Shown here in pieces: positions 18,195-26,017 of a DNA stretch of 64,000 nucleotides. The notes under the pieces were generated by a model. The model saw nothing but the letters and a program-made list of their open reading frames with translations, searched no databases and was not told where the DNA came from. Position 1 is the first letter of the stretch, and every line of letters starts with the position of its first letter. The translations under genes were made by a program, and so were the position numbers. The stretch covers positions 62,001 to 126,000 of the forward strand of contig NZ_NSEA01000014.1 of the NCBI RefSeq assembly GCF_002734285.1. Reading direction: 5' to 3'. The DNA is from Fredinandcohnia onubensis (lineage in GTDB: Bacteria > Bacillota > Bacilli > Bacillales > Bacillaceae_L).

Positions 18195-19475
18195 TTAATC
18201 TTCTATTGAAAGACTAATATCGAATAAGTTTTCGTCAATTTTATTAATAATCACATTATTATTTGCATTATCAATTACATCGATTTTTTTAAAAAAGCTC
18301 CTAATTTGTTCAATCGTTAAGGTAGTAAATTTATAGGACTGTTTACGAGAATCGGAAGCAGATTGATAACTCCCTCTTCCGTTAAAAGGTTTATTTCTAA
18401 TGGTAATTTGATTTAAAAGTCGAATAATCTTTTCATAAGAATATCGATCATCCATAACTCCATAAAAATAAGATAAATAAGTGTTGGCAGTAGGATTATG
18501 AGGAGTATACGTACCACTGCTTGAGGAATATAATTGTACAAAGTCTATAATTTCACTAGTGTTATATGCCACTACACTTAATTTGTTCGGTAATTCTACA
18601 TCATAGCTATCACATGTAAATGGTAAGTAAGCAATAACTGGCTTTCGAAGTAGAAATGCTTCAATACCTGTAGTGCATCCGTTATGAATGACAACCCTAG
18701 AAGCTAATAACCAATTAATCACATTACCCTCATGTATAACATGAATATTTTTATAATTTGAAAGCTGTTGTTTATACGTTGAGAAACTCTCCCCTGGATG
18801 TGGTCTTATCACAATATTCATAGCTGGAAATTCTTCTGCTAATTCTGTTATCATTGTTAAGAAACTCTCAAACAAGTTCTTCATGTATTGAATACCAGGA
18901 TTCAATTTGGTATTTCTCAAACCCGTATAATGATTGTAAATAGGAAACCTGGTATTTATGAGTATGAAATCACCATAATTTTCTTGGATTTTATCAGCAC
19001 TGTCTTTATATAGTGAATGAAATTTTTCTTTTAATAAATCAAACCTCGGATTGCCTACTATATGGCACTTTTCGCGAAATTGAGGATAGGAATTAGTAAT
19101 AATCTCTTCCTGAAATTTCCCCCAACAGTATTCTTGGTCCACATAAGTAAGCAAATCATGTCTCATTCTATCTTTTAAATAATTACTAGTATCATTAATA
19201 ATCAAACCCTCTTCATCAAGTTCAACTAAAATATGACCATACTTTTTCGCATTTCCTAATACTCTTTTTCGATAGCGATTAGGATATCCTTTTGAAAAAA
19301 ATATCCCATTCGGAAACACAAACGATGCTCTCTCCACTCTCGTGTGTTCTCCTATAATGACTCTAAAGTTCTCCTTAACTGCGTAATAGGCTAATAGTAA
19401 TTTTGCATCTAATTCTCTTACCTTTGTTTCTACAGGCAAGTATAGCCACCTTTGCACACTCTGGTTTTGTCCCAC
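18195..19475 (-). CDS. Surface carbohydrate biosynthesis glycosyltransferase-like protein
   Basis: About 426 residues. The start WLYLPVETKVRELDAKLLLAYYA and the later VVIHNGCTTGIEAFLLRKPVIAY are those of the surface-carbohydrate biosynthesis family with a GT-B fold, related to capsule and CDP-glycerol type transferases. The GTG at 19475 lies 7 nt after GGAGG and is preferred over the TTG at 19499. It is the promoter-proximal gene of the thirteen-gene unit and the third transferase-like protein of the locus. No membrane segment. Donor unknown. Confidence 0.72.
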   Translation of the reverse strand: MGQNQSVQRWLYLPVETKVRELDAKLLLAYYAVKENFRVIIGEHTRVERASFVFPNGIFFSKGYPNRYRKRVLGNAKKYGHILVELDEEGLIINDTSNYLKDRMRHDLLTYVDQEYCWGKFQEEIITNSYPQFREKCHIVGNPRFDLLKEKFHSLYKDSADKIQENYGDFILINTRFPIYNHYTGLRNTKLNPGIQYMKNLFESFLTMITELAEEFPAMNIVIRPHPGESFSTYKQQLSNYKNIHVIHEGNVINWLLASRVVIHNGCTTGIEAFLLRKPVIAYLPFTCDSYDVELPNKLSVVAYNTSEIIDFVQLYSSSSGTYTPHNPTANTYLSYFYGVMDDRYSYEKIIRLLNQITIRNKPFNGRGSYQSASDSRKQSYKFTTLTIEQIRSFFKKIDVIDNANNNVIINKIDENLFDISLSIED

Positions 19476-19499
19476 TCCTTTTCCTCCATTCACTAACAA

Positions 19500-19841
19500 G
19501 ATCCAAGAGATTAGTAAATATGGATTTCACATATTGTTAAATATATGAAACTAGGTATTAAAAAGGTGCTAGAAATCAATGTCCAATTTAAAACTAGTCT
19601 TTTTTATGTTTTTGAAATAATGCTAGATTTGCACTTTAGACTCGGTAAGAAATGGCATTAAAATTTCCTCATTTTAGTATTACTAGATAAAATAACTAGA
19701 AACTAATTAAATTTTCCCTACAAAATATCCTAAATACACCATTAATTTATAAAATGTGCTTTTTTTATAGTAGTTTTGCCGTCCCCTTTTTAAGAGTTAG
19801 CTTATATAATTCAGTATTGAGATGAAAGGAGGGAAATTGAT
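19500..19841. promoter_or_regulatory. Divergent control region between the glycan operon and the His-rich gene
   Basis: A 342-nt non-coding stretch, strongly A/T-rich. On the minus strand CATATATTT (19539-19547), with ACC 17 nt upstream, is a fair sigma-K-type promoter for the operon (8 of 9 in the -10). On the plus strand, A/T-rich -10-like words (TATAATG, TTATATAAT) precede the His-rich gene, whose ribosome site is AAAGGAGGG. No hairpin or gene was found in it. Confidence 0.4.
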
Positions 19842-20165
19842 ATGCCTAAACATCATAATCATGATCATAATCATGACCATAATCATGGGAATGGGAATGG
19901 GAATGGAAATGCAGGGCAGCAACTTGGTGTATTATTTATCTACTGGAATTTTGATACCCAACAAGTTGTTGAAGTTCACAAAAGCCCAGAATATTATGAC
20001 ACAGGTTGCCCATTACTTGGACCTGGTGATTCGATTCTTGATGCCCTTGCTTGTTTATTTGCACAAGGATATCAACTTCAACCTGGTGCTGTTGTTGTAA
20101 CTAATGACGACGTAAGCGATGCAGAACGAATTGTACTATACACTTTAGTACGAGGTGTAAACTAA
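19842..20165 (+). CDS. His-rich small protein, DTGC family (new)
   Basis: A 107-residue protein with a His/Asn/Asp-rich head (residues 4-15, repeats of HNHD), an Asn/Gly linker (16-27) and a compact C-terminal domain. That domain shares the elements D-(S/T)-G-C and C-L-(F/Y)-x-Q-G-(Y/F), with the two cysteines exactly 15 residues apart, with the protein at 33539-33943. Both begin MPK and end in Y-T-x-V-R. No known family was recognised. The head could bind metal ions. Its position beside the glycan operon and coat genes suggests a spore-surface protein; this is inference. Confidence 0.7.
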   Translation: MPKHHNHDHNHDHNHGNGNGNGNAGQQLGVLFIYWNFDTQQVVEVHKSPEYYDTGCPLLGPGDSILDALACLFAQGYQLQPGAVVVTNDDVSDAERIVLYTLVRGVN

Positions 20166-20180
20166 ACATTTGCTTAAAAA

Positions 20181-20212
20181 GAGAAACCAAGAAGAATATT
20201 TCTTGGTTTCTC
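20181..20212. terminator. Strong hairpin after the His-rich gene
   Basis: A 13-bp perfect stem (GAGAAACCAAGAA / TTCTTGGTTTCTC) with a 6-nt loop. On the plus strand it is not followed by T residues; on the minus strand it is (TTTTTAAG). The remaining stretch up to 20469 (about 250 nt) shows no gene. Confidence 0.5.
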
Positions 20213-20469
20213 AACTTCAGGATACAAAACAACCCATCATTTATTCTTTGATTGAACAACCATTTTTCACATCCGTTGAGTACTGACTTAAATATGTCTA
20301 CATAATAAAAATGTTGCAATTTACTCAATGAACCCCAGAAAATTTTAGGCTTTTTTATCAATTATCGTTTATATAGGCATCAATACAGGCTATTCCTAGA
20401 GTAATTTTATAGAATAATATCATGATATGACGTTTGTCTATAATATTTCATTGATTGGTGGGAATAGAA

Positions 20470-21468
20470 ATGTATAATCCTAAAATATGGCTATCGGAAG
20501 AAGTAACAAGAATTCCTCACTCTAATAAAAAGGGAAAGCAAGGAAATGATCATACATCAAAAATTACGACTAATAAAAACCACTTTAGGGGCGACGAGTG
20601 GGACCGAATAAATCTTACCGAAATGTTAAAAAGTCCTCACAAAAAACTATATGCAGGTCAAAGCAGCTTTCAAAACATTCAGGTTTTGGAAGCAAAAGAA
20701 ATTAGGATGTTTTTAGATGGACAATTACAATTTAGTTCATTGGATGAACGGATTTATCATGAAGCATTCGTTCATGTACCTATGTCTCTCTCTATGTCGC
20801 ATGAACGTGTCTTAATTTTAGGAGGCGGTGACGGTCTCGCATTAAGGGAAGTTTTGAAATACCCTGATGTAAAACATGTAGACCTTGTTGACATTGATTC
20901 AGAAATTTTACGTATAGCAAGAGATATACCTGAGATTGTATCGCTTAATGAACGAGCATTCTATGATAAGCGTGTGACTGCCTACGCTGAGGACGCTCGG
21001 GTCTTTTTACAAACCAACAAAAGGAAGTATGATTTAATAATTGTTGATTTCCCAGATCCTACAGATCCTGTTTTAGCAAGCTTATATTCAATAGAAATGT
21101 TTCAAGCATTAGGTGACTGTTTAACAAGTAACGGTTTGCTTGTATGTCAGGCAAATTCTCCCGAGGATACTCCTATCGTATATTGGAGCATTGGATTAAC
21201 AATGGAAAAAGCAGGATTTTATACTCAGAGCTACCATACAATCATTCCTTCATTTGGAGATTGGGGATTTCAATTAGGATCTAAAACTCCTGTATCCACT
21301 CAACTAAGAGAAATTAATGTTCCATATCGAACATTACCTACAAACTTAGGTAAGTTGTTTCATTTTAGCAGTCAGTTGTTATCTTATAGAGCAGAGGCAA
21401 TTGTTAATCATGAAAGTAATCCTCAATTAGATAAAATTTTCCAAGAGGAAATAGTTAAAGTATATTAA
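20470..21468 (+). CDS. speE: Aminopropyltransferase (spermidine synthase-like)
   Basis: A 332-residue protein of the spermidine/spermine synthase family. The substrate lid motif is canonical (LDGQLQFSSLDERIYHE). The nucleotide loop GGGDG keeps its Asp (about residue 121), DLVDID follows, and the catalytic stretch is VDFPDPTDP with both acidic residues. The D-x-P-D-P form is that of the SpeE2/long-chain type rather than the D-S-x-D-P form. The ATG at 20470 has GGTGGG 7 nt upstream. The first about 60 residues are an extra basic segment. It should use decarboxylated SAM from SpeD nearby. Confidence 0.82.
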   Translation: MYNPKIWLSEEVTRIPHSNKKGKQGNDHTSKITTNKNHFRGDEWDRINLTEMLKSPHKKLYAGQSSFQNIQVLEAKEIRMFLDGQLQFSSLDERIYHEAFVHVPMSLSMSHERVLILGGGDGLALREVLKYPDVKHVDLVDIDSEILRIARDIPEIVSLNERAFYDKRVTAYAEDARVFLQTNKRKYDLIIVDFPDPTDPVLASLYSIEMFQALGDCLTSNGLLVCQANSPEDTPIVYWSIGLTMEKAGFYTQSYHTIIPSFGDWGFQLGSKTPVSTQLREINVPYRTLPTNLGKLFHFSSQLLSYRAEAIVNHESNPQLDKIFQEEIVKVY

Positions 21469-21481
21469 AAAATTAAATTAC

Positions 21482-21510
21482 AAAAAAGCTACCCCCGGGT
21501 AGCTTTTTTT
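21482..21510. terminator. Bidirectional terminator between the two SpeE-like genes
   Basis: A near-perfect palindrome, AAAAAAGCTACCC / GGGTAGCTTTTTT with a two-base loop, between convergent genes. Runs of A and T on both sides allow termination in both directions. Confidence 0.85.
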
Positions 21511-21522
21511 GTGCTAATTGTA

Positions 21523-22434
21523 TTAAAACACTCTATTCGTTATATCAATTAAAACAGTATTTTGATCTGTTTGTACCTTTCCGGTGTTTTTATTTATTTT
21601 AAGATAATATGGCAGTCGGAACATATCCCTTAATCGATTAGTTGTTAAATAATCAGCTTTAGTTATCATAGATAAATTTTCGACTCGAACATTGTTTGTC
21701 GTAGCAAGACAAAATAACCAATCCTCTCCATCTTCTGGTTCAAAGTAATGGTATGGAAAAACATTAAAGCCAGCTTTAAAGAGAGTTTTATAGACACTCC
21801 ATAAATACTCAGGGGTTGTATCCGCAGTCGAACACCCTACACTAATGGCTCCTCCTGTTTTTAAACGACTTTTTATGAGACTGTAAAACTCCACACTAAA
21901 AAGACGAGAAAGAGATGGATTTTTATCCGTGGGCTCTGGGAGATCTACAATTATTACGTCCCATTTGGTTGTATTATTTTCTAAAAATTTTCTTCCATCT
22001 TTAATTATTGTTTGTACTTTTGGGTGGTTCAACGAACCGTTATTAAATTGAACCATACCCTTTAGTTTTTTACCGAAGTATACCATCTCTTTATCAATAT
22101 CTAATGTAACCACTTTCTCTACATCAGAATAAAGTAGAACTTCTCGGGTCGTTATCCCACCTCCACCTCCAATGATCAAAACCTTTTTCCGGTTTCGAGC
22201 AGCAAGCATCGGAGCATGTACCATTGCTTCCGCAAATCTACGCTCATCAGGTGTTGTACCAAACATCATATGCCCATTACTATAAATCAACAGTTCACCA
22301 TCTTCTTCTACAAGTGCTATTCTTTGGGTCGGCGTCTTATAAGTTCGTAAAACTACATAATCACCATCAGGTTCTTCTTCCAAACTAATGTAGTCTCTAA
22401 TAGAATCATAATCAACATCCTTATAATTACTCAT
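21523..22434 (-). CDS. Degenerate aminopropyltransferase-like protein
   Basis: A 303-residue relative of spermidine synthase with altered key positions. The nucleotide loop reads GGGGG (residues 89-93) in place of GGGDG, the lid motif reads NGHMMFGTTPDERRFAE rather than the G-Q...Y-H-E form, and the catalytic stretch is VDLPEPTD with Glu167 for Asp. The loss of the loop Asp suggests that it may not bind decarboxylated SAM in the usual way. It may use another substrate or be a non-catalytic partner. The start at 22434 has AAGGAG 8 nt upstream. It is convergent with the better-preserved paralogue. Confidence 0.75.
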   Translation of the reverse strand: MSNYKDVDYDSIRDYISLEEEPDGDYVVLRTYKTPTQRIALVEEDGELLIYSNGHMMFGTTPDERRFAEAMVHAPMLAARNRKKVLIIGGGGGITTREVLLYSDVEKVVTLDIDKEMVYFGKKLKGMVQFNNGSLNHPKVQTIIKDGRKFLENNTTKWDVIIVDLPEPTDKNPSLSRLFSVEFYSLIKSRLKTGGAISVGCSTADTTPEYLWSVYKTLFKAGFNVFPYHYFEPEDGEDWLFCLATTNNVRVENLSMITKADYLTTNRLRDMFRLPYYLKINKNTGKVQTDQNTVLIDITNRVF

Positions 22435-22594
22435 AACCACAACTCCTTGTTATTAATGTCTTTTTTAAATGCTATTCATTGGATATTGTGGATGTTCGTA
22501 ATATCCGCTCTTGTAGTAATAATATGGACCAATTAATTGTTAAACCCAAATAATAAAATCGATTTTTATACTTTTTTATGGTGTATACACGTTT

Positions 22595-23801
22595 CTAATT
22601 TCCTGTGCCTCTAGCCCCTTCTTTTAAAACCTCTATCTTATCCGTTTTTTCCCAAGGTAAGGAAAGATCTGTTCTACCAAAGTGTCCATAACAAGCAGTT
22701 TGTAAATATATTGGCCTTCTTAGGTGTAACATGTTTATAATACCTGCAGGGCGAAGATCAAAGTGTCGGCGTATTAATTCAACTATTTGGCTATCTTCTA
22801 TTTTGCCAGTTCCATAGGTTTCTACAGCTATAGAAACTGGTGAAGCCACACCTATAGAATATGCCAGCTGTACCTCACATCTTTCTGCAATACCCGCTGC
22901 AACAATATTTTTAGCAACATAACGTGCTGCATATGCTGCAGAACGATCTACTTTGGTTGGGTCTTTACCTGAAAATGCTCCACCCCCATGCCTAGCAAAA
23001 CCACCATACGTGTCAACGATAATTTTACGACCAGTTACTCCTGCATCCCCCGCAGGTCCCCCTATAACAAAACGACCTGTTGGATTTATGAAATACTTTG
23101 TCTCATTGTCTATTAAATTTCGGAACCACATGTGAGATTACATGATGGTGCAGATCCTTTTTAATCTGTTCAATCGATACTCCAGGATCATGTTGCGTTG
23201 AGATAACGATTGTATCAATACGAATAGGCTTTGAATCTTCGTACTCCACTGTTACTTGTGCTTTCCCATCTGGACGTAAATACCCAATCGTCCCATCCTT
23301 CCTTATTTCTGATAAACGTCTTACAAGTTTATTAGATAAAGAGGTTGCTAAAGGCATTAACTCTGGCGTTTCATTACAAGCAAACCCAAACATGATTCCT
23401 TGATCTCCGGCACCAATTGCTTCAATGTCACCTTCATTCATAGCACCTTCGCGTATTTCTAATGCTTGGTCAACCCCCATTGCTATATCAGGAGATTGCT
23501 TATTTAACGCTACTAAAATTTTACAAGAATCCGCATCAAAACCATACTCAGGATTGGTATAACCAATGCTCCGAATTACATCTCTTACAACTTTTAAAAA
23601 ATCAATCGAGCAGCCCGTTGTAATCTCACCAGATATTACAACTAAATCTGAACTAACCATGGTCTCACAAGCTACACGAGCGTTTGGATCTTTTTGATAA
23701 ATGGCATCTAAAACAGCATCAGAAATTTGATCACACATTTTATCTGGATGTCCTTCAGTAACAGATTCTGTCGTAAATAAGTGTCTTTGTTTTTTATACA
23801 A
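22595..23801 (-). pseudogene. metK: metK (SAM synthetase) split by one frameshift
   Basis: Two overlapping frames together make one full methionine adenosyltransferase (about 400 residues). The first part ends [11 protein letters not shown] then stop (23103); the second picks up as [20 protein letters not shown]. All usual motifs are present: GHPDK near the start, [20 protein letters not shown] and [13 protein letters not shown] change of -1 or +2 nt in the AAATTT stretch near 23115-23125 would restore the frame. Either the gene is recently dead or the sequence has an error. It neighbours speD, so it may be a second metK that serves polyamine synthesis. Confidence 0.85.
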
Positions 23802-23831
23802 AACACCTCATCTCCTTTCAATTAAAACCAC

Positions 23832-23857
23832 TACAATATGCTACGATTAACCGAAGT
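23832..23857 (-). promoter_or_regulatory. Possible sigma-K-type promoter before metK
   Basis: On the minus strand CATATTGTA (23832-23840) fits CATAnnnTA, and AC lies 15 nt upstream. No SAM riboswitch-like helix set was seen between here and the metK start. Confidence 0.35.
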
Positions 23858-24014
23858 TTCATGCTTGGACTCCCATCTACTTTACATAAATTCCTACCTC
23901 TATGAACCAAAGGTATAGCAGACCATTTTCAAGTAAATAAGGACAACCGTACAATCTATTTCTTTGTATACTCATAACATGATTGAAAAGGAAAAATGAG
24001 GGGAATGATGTATT

Positions 24015-24437
24015 TTGATCATGGAAGGGCAGCATATTATTATTGATGCTTTCGAATGCGATGTTGTATATTTAAACGATATCACTTATTTAGAAAAATT
24101 GTGTAATGAAGCCGCTTTAAACACAGATATGGAGGTCTTATATACTTACTTCCATCAATTTGAGCCACAAGGAGTAACAGGCATGTTAGTTTTGTCAACA
24201 TCACATATTTCAATTCACACTTGGCCTGAAGAAGGTTACGCCTCATTAGATTTTTATACGTGTGGCGATCATAATCTTACTTCACAAGTTAAATTTCTAC
24301 TACAAGGCTTATCTTCAAAAAATGCAATGGTTTATAATTTTTCCAGGGGCGTGTCCTATCCACAAATTATTCAATGTAAAAACATACGATTCAACGACAC
24401 TATGCTAGATGATAACTCTGACTTACAACAAGAATAA
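24015..24437 (+). CDS. speD: S-adenosylmethionine decarboxylase proenzyme (SpeD)
   Basis: A 140-residue prokaryotic-type AdoMetDC. The self-cleavage region reads STSHISIHTWPEEGYASLDFYTCG. Ser63 would become the pyruvoyl group, and His68 and Cys83 are the usual processing and catalytic residues. The residue before Ser63 is Thr rather than the common Glu. The TTG at 24015 is placed 11 nt after AGGGG; the ATG at 24021 is an alternative. It is divergent from the broken metK and close to two SpeE-like genes, forming a polyamine group. It would supply the aminopropyl donor. Confidence 0.85.
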   Translation: MIMEGQHIIIDAFECDVVYLNDITYLEKLCNEAALNTDMEVLYTYFHQFEPQGVTGMLVLSTSHISIHTWPEEGYASLDFYTCGDHNLTSQVKFLLQGLSSKNAMVYNFSRGVSYPQIIQCKNIRFNDTMLDDNSDLQQE

Positions 24438-24556
24438 GAAGCCTAGATGAAACACATTAGAAACAGTAGTACTCCTTCGTATCTAAATCTGTTTATTACT
24501 ATTAATTTAATGAAAAAATAGGGTAGATAGAAATTAATACCAACTGCTATTTTAAC

Positions 24557-24592
24557 AAGGCATGACTTCTACTAGTCATGCCTTATATTTTG
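24557..24592 (+). terminator. Terminator of speD
   Basis: A 10-bp stem (AAGGCATGAC / GTCATGCCTT) with an 8-nt loop, followed by ATATTTTG. It lies 120 nt after the speD stop. Confidence 0.7.
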
Positions 24593-24720
24593 TTTCTACA
24601 TTTCTATCAAATGATTGAGGAAATACTCTATGAAAAATGGTTAAAATGGCTGTTACTTCTGTCCACGCTATTTCAGAATACTTGCATTTAATATAATACG
24701 AGCCAAGAGGAGGTGAGATA

Positions 24721-25101
24721 ATGACACGGGGATTTTATGAAAATGCTCATTTTCCCGACTTTACAGAACGACTTAACGATAATGCAAAGAATCTTGCTTT
24801 AGAAAATAATTTTAATGAGGAATCTTGCGGGGTGACTGTGGTAGCTGAGAAAAGTCCCAATACTACTTTCATTGGTACGAATCCACTGATTCAAATTGAA
24901 AGTGAACATGTTACTCTAGAAACCCAACTTACCTCTAGGGTTGTTTTGTTTATACCAGGATTTCGTTTAGATGATCATATCAATATTGTATTAAGCGGAA
25001 ACGAAGAAGACATTGAAAAAGTAATGGTCTATGCTCTACTTGAAGATCCGTCTGGTGAAAATTTTCTTTCTACCGAAATAATAACTGAAAAAGAAAATTA
25101 G
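24721..25101 (+). CDS. Hypothetical protein, possible spore-surface protein
   Basis: A 126-residue acidic protein of unknown family. It appears mostly beta-stranded in its middle (GVTVVAEKS, LIQIESEHVTLETQL, RVVLFIPGF, INIVLSG) and has one cysteine. No signal peptide or membrane segment is seen. The ribosome site AGGAGGTGAG is strong. CATTTAATA about 35 nt upstream is a weak sigma-K -10. It lies at the edge of the coat-protein island, so a role in the spore surface is a guess. Confidence 0.6.
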   Translation: MTRGFYENAHFPDFTERLNDNAKNLALENNFNEESCGVTVVAEKSPNTTFIGTNPLIQIESEHVTLETQLTSRVVLFIPGFRLDDHINIVLSGNEEDIEKVMVYALLEDPSGENFLSTEIITEKEN

Positions 25102-25119
25102 ACAACCTTGCAAAAAAAA

Positions 25120-25149
25120 GTAGCAGATCCCTTCTATGGAATCTGCTTT
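25120..25149. terminator. Terminator between convergent genes
   Basis: A stem of AGCAGATCC with GGAATCTGCT (one unpaired base) and a 7-nt loop. The minus strand has a run of eight T after it, so it best serves the 39-residue gene; it may also stop the plus-strand gene. Confidence 0.65.
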
Positions 25150-25153
25150 ACCA

Positions 25154-25273
25154 TTATTTTGATTGTCTATTTTTCCCGCATCCACATCCACCAGTACTTT
25201 TTTTCTGTTTAGGTTGAATTTTAGATGATGTAATAATTTTTACTCCAGAGCGATTTTGCGTTCTTTTGTTCAT
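25154..25273 (-). CDS. Very small basic peptide with a GGCGCG motif (39 residues)
   Basis: A gene of 40 codons. The product is strongly basic, starts MNKRTQNRSG and ends with STGGCGCGKNRQSK; two cysteines are one residue apart. The ATG is preceded by AAGGGAGGA with 8-nt spacing, and a terminator follows directly, so it is likely real. Short Cys/Gly peptides of this kind are common among coat-associated genes of bacilli, but I cannot name the family. Confidence 0.65.
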   Translation of the reverse strand: MNKRTQNRSGVKIITSSKIQPKQKKSTGGCGCGKNRQSK

Positions 25274-25396
25274 AACTTGATTCCTCCCTTAGTACATGTT
25301 ACTAACAAGTTATGAAGTTATAAAATAAATTGACACTACCTCTGGCTAATTTTAAAAAATATATTGTTGGCTTCTTTAATAATTGTTGAAGGTTCT

Positions 25397-25798
25397 CTAT
25401 TTCTTTTTATCGTGGTCCCATTCAGAATTGAGCGGTCTGTTATGGCGTTTAATTGCATTTTGATTTTCTAAATTATTTACAAACCAAGAATTCAGCGATT
25501 GCTTTTTTCCACCTTGGTCAAAATTTATCTCCTGATTTTTTGCTCCACCATTACTTCTGAGAATCCTATTTTCTGTTTTTAACTCTTCAACTTGTTGCAT
25601 TAATGTATTTATTCTTTGTTTTAATTCTGTTACCTGATCCTCCAGTATTTGATTGTTGTCATTACTATGAGTGTTTTGGTTTACCTGAGCATTTTTTTCG
25701 TATTTCTTTAATCGTTCCTTATATTTAGATACCTCAGATTGGTAATGAATGAGTTTTTGTTTTAACATGATGTTTTCATCAGATATACTTTTCTTCAA
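25397..25798 (-). CDS. Coiled-coil protein A
   Basis: A 133-residue polar protein starting at TTG (9 nt after AAAGGAG). Two coiled-coil segments (about 8-36 and 50-80) are separated by an Asn-rich hinge and followed by a basic tail. The first segment, LKQKLIHYQSEVSKYKERLKK, matches the start of the plus-strand 281-residue protein at 27139 (LQQKIIHYRSEVITLQNKLKK), so the two share an N-terminal module. A sigma-K-type promoter lies at 25835-25861. It is presumably part of a spore-surface assembly. Confidence 0.65.
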   Translation of the reverse strand: MKKSISDENIMLKQKLIHYQSEVSKYKERLKKYEKNAQVNQNTHSNDNNQILEDQVTELKQRINTLMQQVEELKTENRILRSNGGAKNQEINFDQGGKKQSLNSWFVNNLENQNAIKRHNRPLNSEWDHDKKK

Positions 25799-25834
25799 AG
25801 TACCTCACTCCTTTCCTCATATGATAAATATCTA

Positions 25835-25861
25835 TAATATATGTAATTCAAAATGCTAGGT
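25835..25861 (-). promoter_or_regulatory. Candidate sigma-K promoter of coiled-coil gene A
   Basis: On the minus strand: ACC, 15 nt, CATATATTA. Full match to CATAnnnTA, about 36 nt before the start codon. Confidence 0.5.
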
Positions 25862-25913
25862 ATTTATACCACTAAGTTAAGATTTTCAGAGAAAATTCCG
25901 CTTTTGTCACAGA

Positions 25914-25940
25914 ACATTTGACTATTAGATTCATACTATA
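25914..25940 (+). promoter_or_regulatory. Candidate sigma-K promoter of the Gly/His-rich protein
   Basis: ACA (25914-25916), 15 nt, CATACTATA (25932-25940). The same -35, spacing and -10 precede the paralogue at 28057-28941. Confidence 0.6.
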
Positions 25941-26017
25941 CAGTAGCCCCGATACCCAAAGGGAATATTATTTAGAACCAGCTCAAGGGTAAATATTTTT
26001 ATATAGGAGGAAAAAAG

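Noticed and set aside
19850-19890. Short tandem DNA repeats resembling a repeat array
   Set aside because: They are codons for HNHD repeats inside a gene; there are no spacers as in CRISPR.
23802-24014. SAM riboswitch before metK or speD
   Set aside because: No four-helix S-box pattern, conserved core bases or terminator was found.
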